From: Clostridia bacterium
GTDB lineage: Bacteria; Bacillota; Clostridia; Oscillospirales; CAG-272
DNA length: 64,000 nt
NCBI GenBank assembly: GCA_017451735.1
Contig: JAFTNU010000030.1
Span: forward strand, 1 to 64,000
Direction of reading: 5' to 3'
A program made the position numbers and the translations under genes. Position 1 is the first letter of the stretch, and each line of letters opens with the position of its first letter. The notes under the pieces are model-generated. The model searched no databases, had not been told where the DNA came from, and saw only the letters and a list, made by a program, of their open reading frames with translations. This document shows, in pieces, positions 1-9,117 of the stretch.

Positions 1-208
1 AGGAACCTGTAAGCGAAGATTTTTTGAGTGATTTTGATGTTGGACACGCGCAGGAAAGTGTGGACTTTTCAAGCGTGAACAGCGTGAAAAGCACCGAAAA
101 ATCTCGCTTACAGGCGAGTTCGCATTATTTCCGCCTGGCTAGGCGGCCCACCTTCTCTCTCTGTCCGCGGGGCCTCGGCAATGGCAATGTGTTCCCGGAG
201 ATCAAAAA
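1..208. other. Non-coding left edge with an imperfect inverted repeat
   Basis: No convincing gene is seen here. Bases 6-26 and 95-114 are near-perfect inverted copies of each other (CCTGTAAGCGA..GATTTTT and its complement), so the first 115 bases could fold into one long hairpin. A smaller GC-rich hairpin lies around 135-152. The nadA frame stays open across this stretch, but the residues look random and the real nadA start is at 432. Confidence 0.4.
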
Positions 209-209
209 T

Positions 210-241
210 AACAGGCGGTGGCACACGTGCCACCGCCTGTT
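210..241. terminator. Terminator-like hairpin upstream of the nad operon
   Basis: A 14-bp perfect GC-rich stem (ACAGGCGGTGGCAC and its complement) encloses only two central bases. An A-rich run lies on its left and little T on its right, so it would work best on the minus strand. It probably insulates the nad promoter from the gene beyond the left edge. Confidence 0.5.
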
Positions 242-340
242 GTCATCATTCGCAAGGTTCAACCGATTGAGATTCGGCTACTGTCAAAATCTCCATAAGA
301 AAGCCGCGGCAGCATCGGTTTTTGATGCTTGTCACCAAAA

Positions 341-382
341 GTTTACAGATGACTTGACAGATGTAAAACAATGTGCTACAAT
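341..382 (+). promoter_or_regulatory. nadABC-niaR promoter with overlapping candidate NiaR operator
   Basis: TTGACA at 354-359 and TACAAT at 377-382 are separated by exactly 17 bp, a near-consensus sigma-A promoter. The -35 box lies inside GTTTACA...TGTAAAAC (341-369), which has both inverted ends and a direct repeat of TT(T/G)ACAGATG. Because the operon encodes a NiaR-type repressor, this is the natural candidate for its autoregulatory operator. The operator assignment is an inference from position and symmetry. Confidence 0.65.
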
Positions 383-431
383 AACGTCGGTTAAAAATTT
401 GTCAAAAATCTGTTCCGAACGAAGGTATTTT

Positions 432-1343
432 ATGAAAGATGACATCAAACGACAGATCGAGCGGCTGAAAAAAGAGAAAAATGCCGTGATCCTGGCTCAC
501 TACTACTGTGAGGATGCGGTTCAGGCCCTGGCAGATTTCGTGGGCGACTCCTTTTACCTTGCCAAGGTGGCCAAAAGCACCACCGCCGATGTGCTGGTGT
601 TTTGCGGCGTCTCCTTTATGGGGGAGAGTGCCAAGATCCTCAACCCCGAAAAGACGGTGCTGATGCCCGATCTCGCCGCCGATTGCGCCATGGCTCACAT
701 GGCAAGCGTTGAGCGGATCGAAGAAATGCGGAAAACATACCCCGCTCTGGCCGTGGTTTGCTATATAAACTCCACTGCCGCGCTCAAATGCCACAGCGAC
801 GTATGTGTGACCTCCTCCAACGCGGTGAAGATCGTCAAGGCTTTGCCCAATCAGAATATTTTCTTCATTCCCGATGAGAATCTGGGCAGCTTTGTCAAGG
901 AGCAGGTGCCCGAGAAGAACATCGTGGTGAATGACGGCTACTGTCCCATTCACAAAGCCATGACCGCCGCGCAGGTGCAGGCAGAGAAGAAAAAGCACCC
1001 CGGGGCATTGGTGCTCTCACATCCCGAGTGCAGGAGCGAGGTGCTGGCGCTTTCCGATTACATCGGCAGTACGGCCGATATCATCAAATACGCCAAGGAG
1101 AGCGAGGCGCGGTCGTTCATCATCTGTACCGAGGTGGGTGTTGACTATCGGCTGAGGAGCGACAGCCCCGACAAGGCCTTTTACTATGTTACACCCTGTC
1201 CCTGCTGTGCCGATATGAAGCGCAATACCCCCGAAAAAATTCTGGAGGTCCTGACCACGGGGAAAAACGCCGTCGAGATCCCCGACGAGGTGCGTCGCCG
1301 TGCGTTGCTACCCCTTGACCGTATGTTGGAGCTGGCAAAATGA
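432..1343 (+). CDS. nadA: Quinolinate synthase A
   Basis: Condenses iminoaspartate with dihydroxyacetone phosphate to quinolinate in de novo NAD synthesis; a cytoplasmic [4Fe-4S] enzyme of 303 aa, normal for the family. Visible motifs are LAHYYCE (21-27), FCGVSFMGESAKI and CPCCADMK near the C-terminus. C85, C171 and C256 have the 86/85 spacing expected of the three cluster ligands. The start at 432 is chosen because homology begins with MKDDIKRQIERLKKEKNAV; the open frame upstream is not family-like. It overlaps nadB by 4 bp (ATGA), so the two are translationally coupled, and it is the first gene of nadABC-niaR. Confidence 0.96.
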   Translation: MKDDIKRQIERLKKEKNAVILAHYYCEDAVQALADFVGDSFYLAKVAKSTTADVLVFCGVSFMGESAKILNPEKTVLMPDLAADCAMAHMASVERIEEMRKTYPALAVVCYINSTAALKCHSDVCVTSSNAVKIVKALPNQNIFFIPDENLGSFVKEQVPEKNIVVNDGYCPIHKAMTAAQVQAEKKKHPGALVLSHPECRSEVLALSDYIGSTADIIKYAKESEARSFIICTEVGVDYRLRSDSPDKAFYYVTPCPCCADMKRNTPEKILEVLTTGKNAVEIPDEVRRRALLPLDRMLELAK

Positions 1344-2614
1344 AAACCGATATTTTGATTGTGGGATGCGGCGTCAGCGGCCTTTACTGTGCCCTTAACC
1401 TGCCGCGGAATAAAAAGATTCTGATCATTACCAAATCCGCCGCCGAGAACAGCGATTCCTTCCTGGCCCAGGGCGGTATCTGTGTGTTGAAGGATGACAG
1501 TGACTATGATGCCTTTTTTGAGGACACCATGCGGGCGGGACATTACGAGAATAACAGGCAATCGGTGGATATCATGATCCGTTCGTCGCGGGAGGTCATT
1601 GCCGATCTGGTGGCCTGCGGTGCCCGCTTTGAGAAGGATGGAGACGGGTTTGCCTATACCAAGGAGGGGGCACACTCGGCCCCGCGGATCCTCTTTCATG
1701 AGGATGAGACCGGCAAGGAGATCACCTCTCACCTCTTGGAGACTGTTCGAAAGCTTGACAATGTGACGATTTTGGAGTATCATACAATGGTAGATCTGAT
1801 CGTGGAGGGGAACACCTGTTACGGTATCGTCATGCAGGATAAGGCGGGGGGGCTCTGTTCCGTTCAGGCCGACTATACCGTGCTGGCCACGGGCGGTATC
1901 GGCGGATTGTACGAGCATTCCACCAACTACCGTCACCTGACGGGAGATGCCATTGCTCTTTCCCTCAAATACGGCATCGATCTGCAGCATATCGACTATA
2001 TCCAGATACACCCCACCACCCTTTACACCAAGGAGAAGGGCAGAGAGTTCCTGATCTCCGAATCGGTGCGGGGGGAAGGAGCCATCCTGCTCAACAGCAA
2101 GGGGGAGCGCTTTACCGATGAGCTCCAGCCCCGGGACGTGGTGGCCAACGCCATTTTTGCGGAGATGAAGCGGGAGGGGAGCCAACATGTGTGGCTGTCC
2201 CTGGAGCGGATCCCCGCCAGAGAGATCCGGAGCCACTTCCCCCATATTTATCAGCGTTGCCTGGAGGAGGGGTATGACATCACCAAGGAGCCCATTCCCG
2301 TGGTGCCCTCTCAGCATTACTTTATGGGCGGAGTGGATGTGAATGCGTACAGTAAGACCTCTATGGAGCGTCTTTATGCCGTGGGTGAGACCGCCTGCAA
2401 CGGCGTACACGGCAGAAACCGACTGGCAAGCAATTCGCTTCTTGAAAGCCTTGTGTTCGCCAAGCGGGCGGCATGGGATATCATGAAGGATTACAAGAAC
2501 TCCGACCGCACCGATGCGCCCGCGGTGGACCCCAAGCAGTATGAAAATTATACGGAAGAATATAAAAAGGCCGTTCTTGCGGCCATTGAAAAGGAGAGAC
2601 TCAGCCATGAATAA
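1340..2614 (+). CDS. nadB: L-aspartate oxidase
   Basis: FAD-dependent oxidation of L-aspartate to iminoaspartate, the substrate handed to NadA. The Rossmann motif GCGVSGLYCAL is at residues 8-18, followed by SFLAQGGI, the RGEGAIL segment and the C-terminal FAD motif NRLASNSLLESLVFAKRAA. At 424 aa it is shorter than the usual 500-540: the C-terminal helical domain is reduced to a short tail after the FAD motif, as in some clostridial NadB proteins. Its end overlaps the start of nadC by 8 bp. Family membership is clear; that the short form is fully active is an inference. Confidence 0.95.
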   Translation: MKTDILIVGCGVSGLYCALNLPRNKKILIITKSAAENSDSFLAQGGICVLKDDSDYDAFFEDTMRAGHYENNRQSVDIMIRSSREVIADLVACGARFEKDGDGFAYTKEGAHSAPRILFHEDETGKEITSHLLETVRKLDNVTILEYHTMVDLIVEGNTCYGIVMQDKAGGLCSVQADYTVLATGGIGGLYEHSTNYRHLTGDAIALSLKYGIDLQHIDYIQIHPTTLYTKEKGREFLISESVRGEGAILLNSKGERFTDELQPRDVVANAIFAEMKREGSQHVWLSLERIPAREIRSHFPHIYQRCLEEGYDITKEPIPVVPSQHYFMGGVDVNAYSKTSMERLYAVGETACNGVHGRNRLASNSLLESLVFAKRAAWDIMKDYKNSDRTDAPAVDPKQYENYTEEYKKAVLAAIEKERLSHE

Positions 2615-3458
2615 TATCACCATGAAACTGAATGCCGACGATCTGATCCTCAGCGCCCTGAAGGAGGATATTACAAGCGAGGATATCACCACCAATTCGG
2701 TCATGCCTCACTATCAATTGGGTGAGGTGGAGCTTCTGGCCAAGCAGGATGGCGTGTTGGCGGGCCTTGAGGTGTTCAAGCGCGTATTTCAGCTGTTGGA
2801 TGAGAAAACCGAGGTGACCTTCGGCTTCAAGGACGGAGATACCGTCAAAAAGGGAGACCGGGTGGGGCTTGTGCGGGGGGATATCCGCGTGCTTCTGTCG
2901 GGCGAGCGAACCGCACTCAACTATCTCCAGCGCATGAGCGGCATTGCCACCTATACCCGTTCCATTGTGGAGCTGCTGAAGGGTAGTAAGACCAAATTGC
3001 TGGATACCAGAAAGACCACCCCCAATATGCGCGTGTTTGAAAAATACGCCGTGAAAGCGGGCGGCGGCTGCAACCACAGATACAATCTCAGCGACGGTAT
3101 TCTGCTCAAGGATAATCACATCGGCGCCGCAGGCGGTGTCAAGGAGGCCATTCGTATGGCAAAGGAATATGCTCCCTTCGTGCGTAAGATCGAGGTGGAG
3201 GTTGAAAATCTTGACATGCTGAAGGAGGCCTTGGAGGCAGGTGCCGATATCATCATGCTGGACAATATGAGCGTGGAGGATATGAAGGAGGCCGTCCGTC
3301 TGACCGCAGGCAGGGCCGAGACCGAGTGCAGCGGCAATGTGACCAAAGAAAACATCGCCCGTCTGGTGGATATCGGTGTCGATTACATCTCCAGCGGTGC
3401 GTTGACCCATTCGGCGCCCATTCTCGATCTGTCTTTGAAAAATCTTCATGCCGTATAA
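2607..3458 (+). CDS. nadC: Nicotinate-nucleotide pyrophosphorylase (quinolinate phosphoribosyltransferase)
   Basis: Converts quinolinate and PRPP to nicotinate mononucleotide, CO2 and PPi, the third step of the pathway. 283 aa, full length. Typical motifs are ERTALNYLQRMSGIAT, LDTRKTTPNMR, KAGGGCNHRYNLSDGILLKDNH split over residues ~151-172, the EVEVEN strand and MLDNM. The start at 2607 (MNNITMKLN) is preceded by AAGGAGAG at 2591; a longer frame begins inside nadB but has no family similarity. It is followed by niaR after 11 bp. Confidence 0.96.
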   Translation: MNNITMKLNADDLILSALKEDITSEDITTNSVMPHYQLGEVELLAKQDGVLAGLEVFKRVFQLLDEKTEVTFGFKDGDTVKKGDRVGLVRGDIRVLLSGERTALNYLQRMSGIATYTRSIVELLKGSKTKLLDTRKTTPNMRVFEKYAVKAGGGCNHRYNLSDGILLKDNHIGAAGGVKEAIRMAKEYAPFVRKIEVEVENLDMLKEALEAGADIIMLDNMSVEDMKEAVRLTAGRAETECSGNVTKENIARLVDIGVDYISSGALTHSAPILDLSLKNLHAV

Positions 3459-3469
3459 GGGGTGAAGAT

Positions 3470-3982
3470 ATGCGGGCACAGGAGAGAAGAAAAGAGATCG
3501 TCGCCATTCTGATGACGGCCGCCGGCCCCGTGTCGGGGGGCGCTCTTTCCGAGCGACTGGGGGTCTCCCGTCAGATCATCGTGCAGGATATGGCACTGCT
3601 CAAGGCCGCAGGGTATGAGATCCTTGCCACCCACACGGGATATGTCATCAAGGAGAGCCCCTTGGCGGAGCGGGTCTTTAAGGTCCGCCATACCGGCAGT
3701 GAGACCGAGGATGAGTTATCCTGTATCGTGGCGCTGGGGGGCACCGTGGCGGATGTGTTCGTCTGGCACAAGGTCTACGGTAAAATGGCGGCCAACCTGA
3801 ATATTTTTTCCCAACGCGGTATCGAGCAGTTCATGGAGGGGATCAAGAGCGGCCGTTCCACCGAGCTCATGCACATCACCGACGGCTATCATTATCATAC
3901 CGTCCGTGCCGATTCCGAGGCGACGCTGGATGCCATCGCCGCCGCCCTGGAGAAAAAGGGATATATCGCTCCCGAGAAATAA
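3470..3982 (+). CDS. niaR: NiaR-type niacin-responsive transcriptional repressor (HTH_11 + 3H domain)
   Basis: 170 aa. The N-terminal winged HTH is RRKEIVAILMTAAGPVSG..LSERLGVSRQIIVQDMALLKAAGYEI, split here for length. The C-terminal 3H domain carries its histidines in KVRHTGS, VFVWHKVYGKM and HITDGYHYHT. NiaR (YrxA) proteins bind nicotinic acid and repress NAD synthesis and niacin uptake genes. Its place at the end of nadABC fits autoregulation, with the candidate operator at 341-369. The ribosome site GGGGTGAAG lies just upstream and partly overlaps the nadC 3' end. Confidence 0.92.
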   Translation: MRAQERRKEIVAILMTAAGPVSGGALSERLGVSRQIIVQDMALLKAAGYEILATHTGYVIKESPLAERVFKVRHTGSETEDELSCIVALGGTVADVFVWHKVYGKMAANLNIFSQRGIEQFMEGIKSGRSTELMHITDGYHYHTVRADSEATLDAIAAALEKKGYIAPEK

Positions 3983-3991
3983 ATGAAAATC

Positions 3992-4039
3992 CGAAGGGCC
4001 CGCGGCCCCTCCCATGCAGGAGGGGCCGCGGGCCCTTCG
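3992..4039. terminator. Bidirectional terminator between niaR and the PHP gene
   Basis: A perfect 21-bp stem (3992-4012 with 4019-4039) with a 6-base loop sits between two convergent genes. The left flank, read on the minus strand, is T-rich (TTTTCATTTATTT), so it serves the PHP gene best and probably niaR as well. Confidence 0.8.
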
Positions 4040-4049
4040 AGGCTTTGCG

Positions 4050-5090
4050 TTATCGGGCGTCCCCGCTCAGCAGATCGGCCACGTAGTAAGCGTTGGTGTT
4101 GGCGTTGCGCCCTTCGGCGTCTGTGACGGTCAGGCGGATGTAGAGATCGTTGGATTTGACGGGGAAGGAGGCCTCGGTCAAGGGTGCCTTTTCCGCATAT
4201 TGTACCTTTGCCTTGATGATGCCGTAGTTGGCGGTAATTCTGGCGGCAGGAGAGCACTTGATATGCACCTCGCCGTCCTCATACCACAGCTCATGGATGA
4301 GGGGACCCGTCGAGGCGTAAAAGCTGCCCGCCTCCATGGCGCGGGTGATGGTGCGGTAATCCAGGCGGTCGGCCTTGATCATGGTAAAGCCGCCGCAGGC
4401 ATCAAAGTGAGGGGAATCCTCGGTGTGGGCGTTGTGGTTGTCATCGGTGGCGACACAGAAGATCCGCTGTCCCTTTCTGAGAAAGGCATCGTAGATCTGG
4501 GGGACATAGTCGTCATAGCCCGCTACCACACAGCCGTGATTGTAGATCTCCAGGGCATTGAAGCCCTCGTATTTCATGTACTGTTCGGGATCCTCCAGCG
4601 ACCAGACGGGGTGGTTGTAGGTGACCCAGTAGCCCGCCTCGCGTGCGCGGCGGATGGCGTCGTTGACATTTTCAACGGTGTATTCGCGGATGTAATCGGG
4701 CTCATTCTCGTCAAATTCCACCCGATCCATATAGCCCTTGGCGTTGCCCCACACGTATTTGGAGCGGTGCCAGCAGGTCTGTGTCACATTGTCGGGCTCC
4801 AGAGCGATGATGCACATATGACAGCGCTTACATTCCCGGCCCTCCCGTCCGTTGGCGTGCTCCTTCAGCTCCAGCTCGTGAGCGTTGAGCGCCAGAAAGC
4901 TTTTATCGGAAAGCTCCTTGTGGTGGGGGATCAGCACCTCGTGGTCGGTATAGGCCACGATGGAGTAGCCATGCTCCATATAGAGCTGCTTGATCTCCTC
5001 GGGGGTCAAATGCCCGTCGGAGACGGTGGTGTGGCAGTGCAGATTCGCCTTGAAAAAGCGCCCCTGCTCGGGCAATAAATATGTTTTCAT
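4050..5090 (-). CDS. PHP-domain metal-dependent hydrolase
   Basis: 346 aa. The PHP (polymerase and histidinol phosphatase) signature starts at once: NLHCHTTVSDG, then YTDHE, ALNAHELEL, TYNHPVW and ATDDNHN, which supply the metal-binding His/Asp set. Such stand-alone proteins are trinuclear-metal phosphoesterases; the substrate cannot be told here. The C-terminal ~80 residues look like a beta-rich domain. The start is placed at 5090 rather than 5105 because GGAGGACGCTTTC lies directly before that ATG. No signal peptide. It lies downstream of an AraC gene on the same strand but has its own promoter. Confidence 0.85.
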   Translation of the reverse strand: MKTYLLPEQGRFFKANLHCHTTVSDGHLTPEEIKQLYMEHGYSIVAYTDHEVLIPHHKELSDKSFLALNAHELELKEHANGREGRECKRCHMCIIALEPDNVTQTCWHRSKYVWGNAKGYMDRVEFDENEPDYIREYTVENVNDAIRRAREAGYWVTYNHPVWSLEDPEQYMKYEGFNALEIYNHGCVVAGYDDYVPQIYDAFLRKGQRIFCVATDDNHNAHTEDSPHFDACGGFTMIKADRLDYRTITRAMEAGSFYASTGPLIHELWYEDGEVHIKCSPAARITANYGIIKAKVQYAEKAPLTEASFPVKSNDLYIRLTVTDAEGRNANTNAYYVADLLSGDAR

Positions 5091-5121
5091 GAAAGCGTCC
5101 TCCATGTGTTACTTTAATTTC

Positions 5122-5150
5122 ATCATACTCCAAACAAATGAGAAAGTCAA
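5122..5150 (-). promoter_or_regulatory. Promoter of the PHP gene
   Basis: On the minus strand TTGACT (5150-5145) and TATGAT (5127-5122) are 17 bp apart. The -35 box overlaps the last codons of the upstream AraC gene. Confidence 0.6.
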
Positions 5151-5986
5151 GCGTTTTTGCGGTATACGGACATGGTCATGCCGTATTTTTTGCGGAATTG
5201 CTCCGCCGCCCAGCTGAGGTTGCCGAAGCCGCTTTCAAATACGATGTCGGCAATGTCGTGATTGCTGTTCTTCAGCATATTGGCGATGAATTTCAGACGC
5301 AGATCGTTGATGAACTCCGAGAGGGTCAGCCCCATATATTTTTTCATACTGCGCGAGACGTGCTCCCGACTCTTGTCGGTCAGAGACAGCATCCGCTCGA
5401 TGCCGTAGGTGAAATTGCCGTCCTTGCGCATTTCGGCGCAAAGGCGGGAGAGCCAAAGGGGCATCTCCGGCTCGCTTTCCTCGGTAAAATCCGCGAAAAA
5501 GCGGGTGAAGATGCGGAACAGCAGGATGCGCAGTGCGGTTTTCAGCCGCGGCTTATCCGAGCTGTCGATGGTGCGAATGTTGGTCATCTGTGAGAGAATG
5601 TAGGAAAACCCCGTGTCCGAGAGCTGCACATTGGGGGGAAGAACGGCGCCGAGCAGCCGGTCTGCGCAAAAGCCGTCTCCAAGGTAAGAGAACAGCTCCT
5701 CCACCGTCTCCCGCGTGATCGTGATATTGAGCATTGAGAACTGCTTGCCCTCCTGGGGGAGATAGTCGTGCGTGTCTGCGGGACGGATAAAGACAAGCGC
5801 CCCTCGCCTCAGGGGCAGGCGAGCTCCGTTGACAAAATGATCTGCCTCCCCCTCCAACAGCAGAAAGACCTCGTAATAGTCATGGTAGTGGGGGCGGAAG
5901 TATTCGGTGTCGCTGTAAACGTAGCGATAGGAGCATCCCGTGTCAAGATCCACAAAGCGCTCAGCGGTGAGTAATTTCGGTTCCAT
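5147..5986 (-). CDS. AraC-family transcriptional regulator with N-terminal cupin
   Basis: 279 aa. The N-terminal part (YRYVYSDTEYFRPHYHDYYE...LRRGALVFIRPADTHDY) is the sugar-binding cupin of AraC/MelR-type regulators. The C-terminal ~100 residues hold the two HTHs, the second ending in DIADIVFESGFGNLSWAAEQFRKKYG split around the usual GF(x)n FxxxFKK pattern. It is transcribed divergently from the GH38 gene at 6106, so it is probably that gene's activator. The ATG at 5986 is chosen because AAGGAG lies 7 bases before it; an upstream TTG is possible. Confidence 0.88.
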   Translation of the reverse strand: MEPKLLTAERFVDLDTGCSYRYVYSDTEYFRPHYHDYYEVFLLLEGEADHFVNGARLPLRRGALVFIRPADTHDYLPQEGKQFSMLNITITRETVEELFSYLGDGFCADRLLGAVLPPNVQLSDTGFSYILSQMTNIRTIDSSDKPRLKTALRILLFRIFTRFFADFTEESEPEMPLWLSRLCAEMRKDGNFTYGIERMLSLTDKSREHVSRSMKKYMGLTLSEFINDLRLKFIANMLKNSNHDIADIVFESGFGNLSWAAEQFRKKYGMTMSVYRKNA

Positions 5987-6027
5987 GGGCAAACTCCTTC
6001 CGATGGAAATATCACAATACCATAAGA

Positions 6028-6074
6028 ATTATATCATAATAGCGGTAGAAAAGCAAGCGGGGATGTGCTACAAT
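6028..6074. promoter_or_regulatory. Divergent promoter region between araC-type gene and GH38
   Basis: Minus strand: TTGCTT (6056-6051), 17 bp, TATAAT (6033-6028) for the regulator. Plus strand: TACAAT at 6069-6074 for the mannosidase with only a poor -35 (TAGAAA at 6046), as expected for an activator-dependent promoter. Confidence 0.55.
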
Positions 6075-6105
6075 AAAATCAAATCAACCCCAACAGGAGG
6101 TTATT

Positions 6106-9100
6106 ATGAAGATCAAATACAGAAAGATCAAGCGGTATATGCAGCTGCTTGCCGATCGGCGTTGGAAAAATTTGTGCCCCGTGGAGGGGATCATGACCTG
6201 TCCCTGCGGCTATAAAGAGGACAACACGCCCCCCGCGCTGTCCGAGATGACTCCTTACACCCAAGGGGAGTGGTGGGGGAGCGGCTGGGATAGCCATGCC
6301 TGGTTCCGCTTTACGGTAACGCCCACGGCGCCCAATACGTTTCTGCGCATCGAGACCGAGATCAAAAAGGGCTGGGATGCCTCCAACCCCCAGTTCATTC
6401 TGTATGTGAACGGTAAGATGGTGCAGGGGTTGGATATCAACCACAGAGAATCCCCGCTGACGGCGGGAGAGACCGCCGACGTGGCACTGTATGCCTATAC
6501 CGGCCCCAAGATCGAGCGGGCACAGCTTTTTGCCGATCTCATGGAGCTGGATACCGATGTAGAGGGGCTTTACTACGACATCCGCTATCCTTTTGAGATG
6601 CTGGAGTATCTGAATAAGGAATCCAACGAATACGCCCGCATTGTGGATTACCTCTGGCGTGCCGTTTCCATGCTGGATCTCTTTGACCTTGACTCCGAGG
6701 ATTTCCGCGATTCGGTCAAGCGTGCAAGAGAATTTCTTGCCAAGGAGTTCTACGGGGAATACTGCGGCAAGCAGAGCGCCACCACCGTGGGCATCGGTCA
6801 CACGCACATCGACTGCGCCTGGAAGTGGACGCTCCGTCAGACCCGCGAGAAGGTCCAGCGCTCCTTCTCCACCGTGCTGGAGCTGATGCGCCGCTATCCC
6901 GATTATAAATTCATGTCCTCCCAGGCACTGCTTTATAAAAATCTGAAGGAGGAGGCTCCCGAGGTCTACGAGCAGGTCAGGGAGCGCATCAAGGAAGGGC
7001 GCTGGGAGTGCGAGGGCGCCATGTGGGTAGAGGCCGATTGTAACCTTTCCTCGGGCGAGAGCCTTGTCCGCCAGGTGCTTTACGGCAAGAATTATTTTAT
7101 GGACGAGTTCGGCGTGGAGAACCGCGTGCTCTGGCTGCCCGACGTGTTCGGCTATTCCGCGGCACTGCCTCAGATCTTGCGCAAGAGCGGCGTGGATTGG
7201 TTTGTCACCTCCAAGATCTCCTGGAACGACACCAACCGTATGCCCTACGATACCTTCCGCTGGCGGGGCATTGACGGCACCGAGATCAATACCCAGTTCA
7301 TCACCGCGCAGGATGACAAGGGCGGTGAGAGCAAGACGGGCTGTACCTATGTCTGTAACACCGGCTCCAAAATGGTGCAGGGCACCTATAAGCGCTACGG
7401 TCAGAAGCAGATCAGCGACGAGGCCATTCTGACCTTTGGTTATGGTGACGGCGGCGGCGGACCTACCGCCGAGCATCTGGAGCTTGCCGCCCGCGGTGCC
7501 AAGGGCATCCCCGGCGGACCCAACTTCAAGATAGACTTTGCCGGCGACTATCTCAAGCGCCTGGAAAAGAAGATGGCGACTCGCTTTGATGTGCCCTCCT
7601 GGCAGGGTGAGCTTTATCTGGAGTTCCACCGCGGTACCTATACCACCATGGCGCGGAATAAGCGCAACAACAGACAAAGCGAGCTTCTGTATCAGGATGC
7701 TGAGCTGCTCGGTACCACCGCCAATGCCTTGTGGGGTGAGGCGTTTCCCAAGGCAGAGCTGCACCGTGGCTGGGAGATGATCCTGACCAACCAGTTCCAT
7801 GATATCATCCCCGGCTCCTCCATCAAGGAGGTCTATGACCAGAGCGATATCGACTATGCCGAGATCAAGCAGATCGGCAGCGAGATCGTGAGCGACACGC
7901 AGAAAAAGATCGCCAACGGTATTGATAAACGCCATGGCTATGTGGTATTTAACCCCCATTCCTTTGAGACCTGCGGTATGGTGACGGTGGATGGCAAGAC
8001 CGTTCGCACTGCCCAGCCCGTTCCCTCAAAGGGCTACCTGACCACCAACGGCTTCGTGTCCGAGAATCACGTTGTGATCGAGGGCAAGACCGTGGAGACC
8101 GATGCGCTCAGAGTCGTTTTTGACGATGCCTGGCAGATCGTTTCGATCTATGATAAGAAGAATGACCGTCAGGTGCTGAAGGAGGGTGCTGTGGGCAATG
8201 AGCTCCGCGTGCATGCCGACTATCCCGACACCTACGATGCCTGGGAGTGGCAGGCCTACTCCAGGGAGGAGTATAAGACCATCACTGCCGTCCGCTCGGC
8301 GAATGTGGTTGAGGACGGTGTCAGAAAGGGCATCCGTATCGTCCGTCCCCACATGAAGTCCACCATCACCCAGATCATCTGGTTCTATGACGGCACCACC
8401 CGCATCGATTTTGAGACGGTTGCCGATTGGCACGACCGCCATCAGATGCTGAAAGCCGCATTCCCCGTGGATGTGAACACCGACAAGGCCACCTATGAGA
8501 TTCAGTTCGGTACCGTGGAGCGTCCCACCCATTCCAACACCTCTTGGGATGCCGCTCGCTTTGAGGTCTGCGCTCATAAGTATGCCGATCTCTCGGAGGG
8601 GGGGTACGGTATGGCGCTGATGAACGATTGCAAGTACGGTCATGACATCCATGACGGTGTCATGCAGCTCTCGCTTCTGCGCTCTCCCACCGATCCCAAC
8701 CCCGAGGCGGATCAGGGACTCATCCCCGTCACCTATTCGCTCCTGCCTCACGCAGGAACGCTATCCGAGACCGATGTGGCAAAGCAGGCCTATTATCTGA
8801 ACTATCCCATGACGGCCGTGGCCGCCACGGGTGACAAGGATACCTTGCCCACCGCCTTCTCGGCCCTGTCTCTTGACAAGGATAACGTCATTTGCGAGAC
8901 CGTGAAGCAGGCAGAGAAGGGGGAGGACACGGTCCTGCGTCTTTACGAATGCAAGAACCGCCGCACCAGAACCACGCTGACGCTTGGCATTCCCGCCAAG
9001 CAGGTGTTCCTGTGCGACATGATGGAGCGCGAGCAGACCGAGCTGCCTGTGACGGACGGTAAGGTGGAATTGAGCCTTTCCGGCTTTGAAATCCTGACGT

Positions 9101-9117
9101 TGAAGATCAAAGCATAA
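6106..9117 (+). CDS. Glycoside hydrolase family 38 alpha-mannosidase (long form)
   Basis: 1003 aa, class II alpha-mannosidase type. Order: N-terminal beta domain (~1-220); catalytic alpha/beta barrel starting with GIGHTHIDCAWKW (H234 and D236 as Zn ligands); WVEADCNLSSGESLVRQ; catalytic nucleophile D346 in WLPDVFGYS; the zinc-ligand region NQFHDIIPGSSIKEVYD; then the beta-sandwich domains. No signal peptide, so it acts in the cytoplasm on imported alpha-mannosides. The ribosome site is ACAGGAGG. It stands alone, divergent from an AraC regulator. It is not a close copy of the second GH38 at 46831, which is shorter and uses a different nucleophile motif. Confidence 0.94.
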   Translation: MKIKYRKIKRYMQLLADRRWKNLCPVEGIMTCPCGYKEDNTPPALSEMTPYTQGEWWGSGWDSHAWFRFTVTPTAPNTFLRIETEIKKGWDASNPQFILYVNGKMVQGLDINHRESPLTAGETADVALYAYTGPKIERAQLFADLMELDTDVEGLYYDIRYPFEMLEYLNKESNEYARIVDYLWRAVSMLDLFDLDSEDFRDSVKRAREFLAKEFYGEYCGKQSATTVGIGHTHIDCAWKWTLRQTREKVQRSFSTVLELMRRYPDYKFMSSQALLYKNLKEEAPEVYEQVRERIKEGRWECEGAMWVEADCNLSSGESLVRQVLYGKNYFMDEFGVENRVLWLPDVFGYSAALPQILRKSGVDWFVTSKISWNDTNRMPYDTFRWRGIDGTEINTQFITAQDDKGGESKTGCTYVCNTGSKMVQGTYKRYGQKQISDEAILTFGYGDGGGGPTAEHLELAARGAKGIPGGPNFKIDFAGDYLKRLEKKMATRFDVPSWQGELYLEFHRGTYTTMARNKRNNRQSELLYQDAELLGTTANALWGEAFPKAELHRGWEMILTNQFHDIIPGSSIKEVYDQSDIDYAEIKQIGSEIVSDTQKKIANGIDKRHGYVVFNPHSFETCGMVTVDGKTVRTAQPVPSKGYLTTNGFVSENHVVIEGKTVETDALRVVFDDAWQIVSIYDKKNDRQVLKEGAVGNELRVHADYPDTYDAWEWQAYSREEYKTITAVRSANVVEDGVRKGIRIVRPHMKSTITQIIWFYDGTTRIDFETVADWHDRHQMLKAAFPVDVNTDKATYEIQFGTVERPTHSNTSWDAARFEVCAHKYADLSEGGYGMALMNDCKYGHDIHDGVMQLSLLRSPTDPNPEADQGLIPVTYSLLPHAGTLSETDVAKQAYYLNYPMTAVAATGDKDTLPTAFSALSLDKDNVICETVKQAEKGEDTVLRLYECKNRRTRTTLTLGIPAKQVFLCDMMEREQTELPVTDGKVELSLSGFEILTLKIKA

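Noticed and set aside
1..431. N-terminal extension of NadA of more than 130 residues
   Set aside because: The frame is open but includes the promoter, operator and a hairpin; homology starts at 432.
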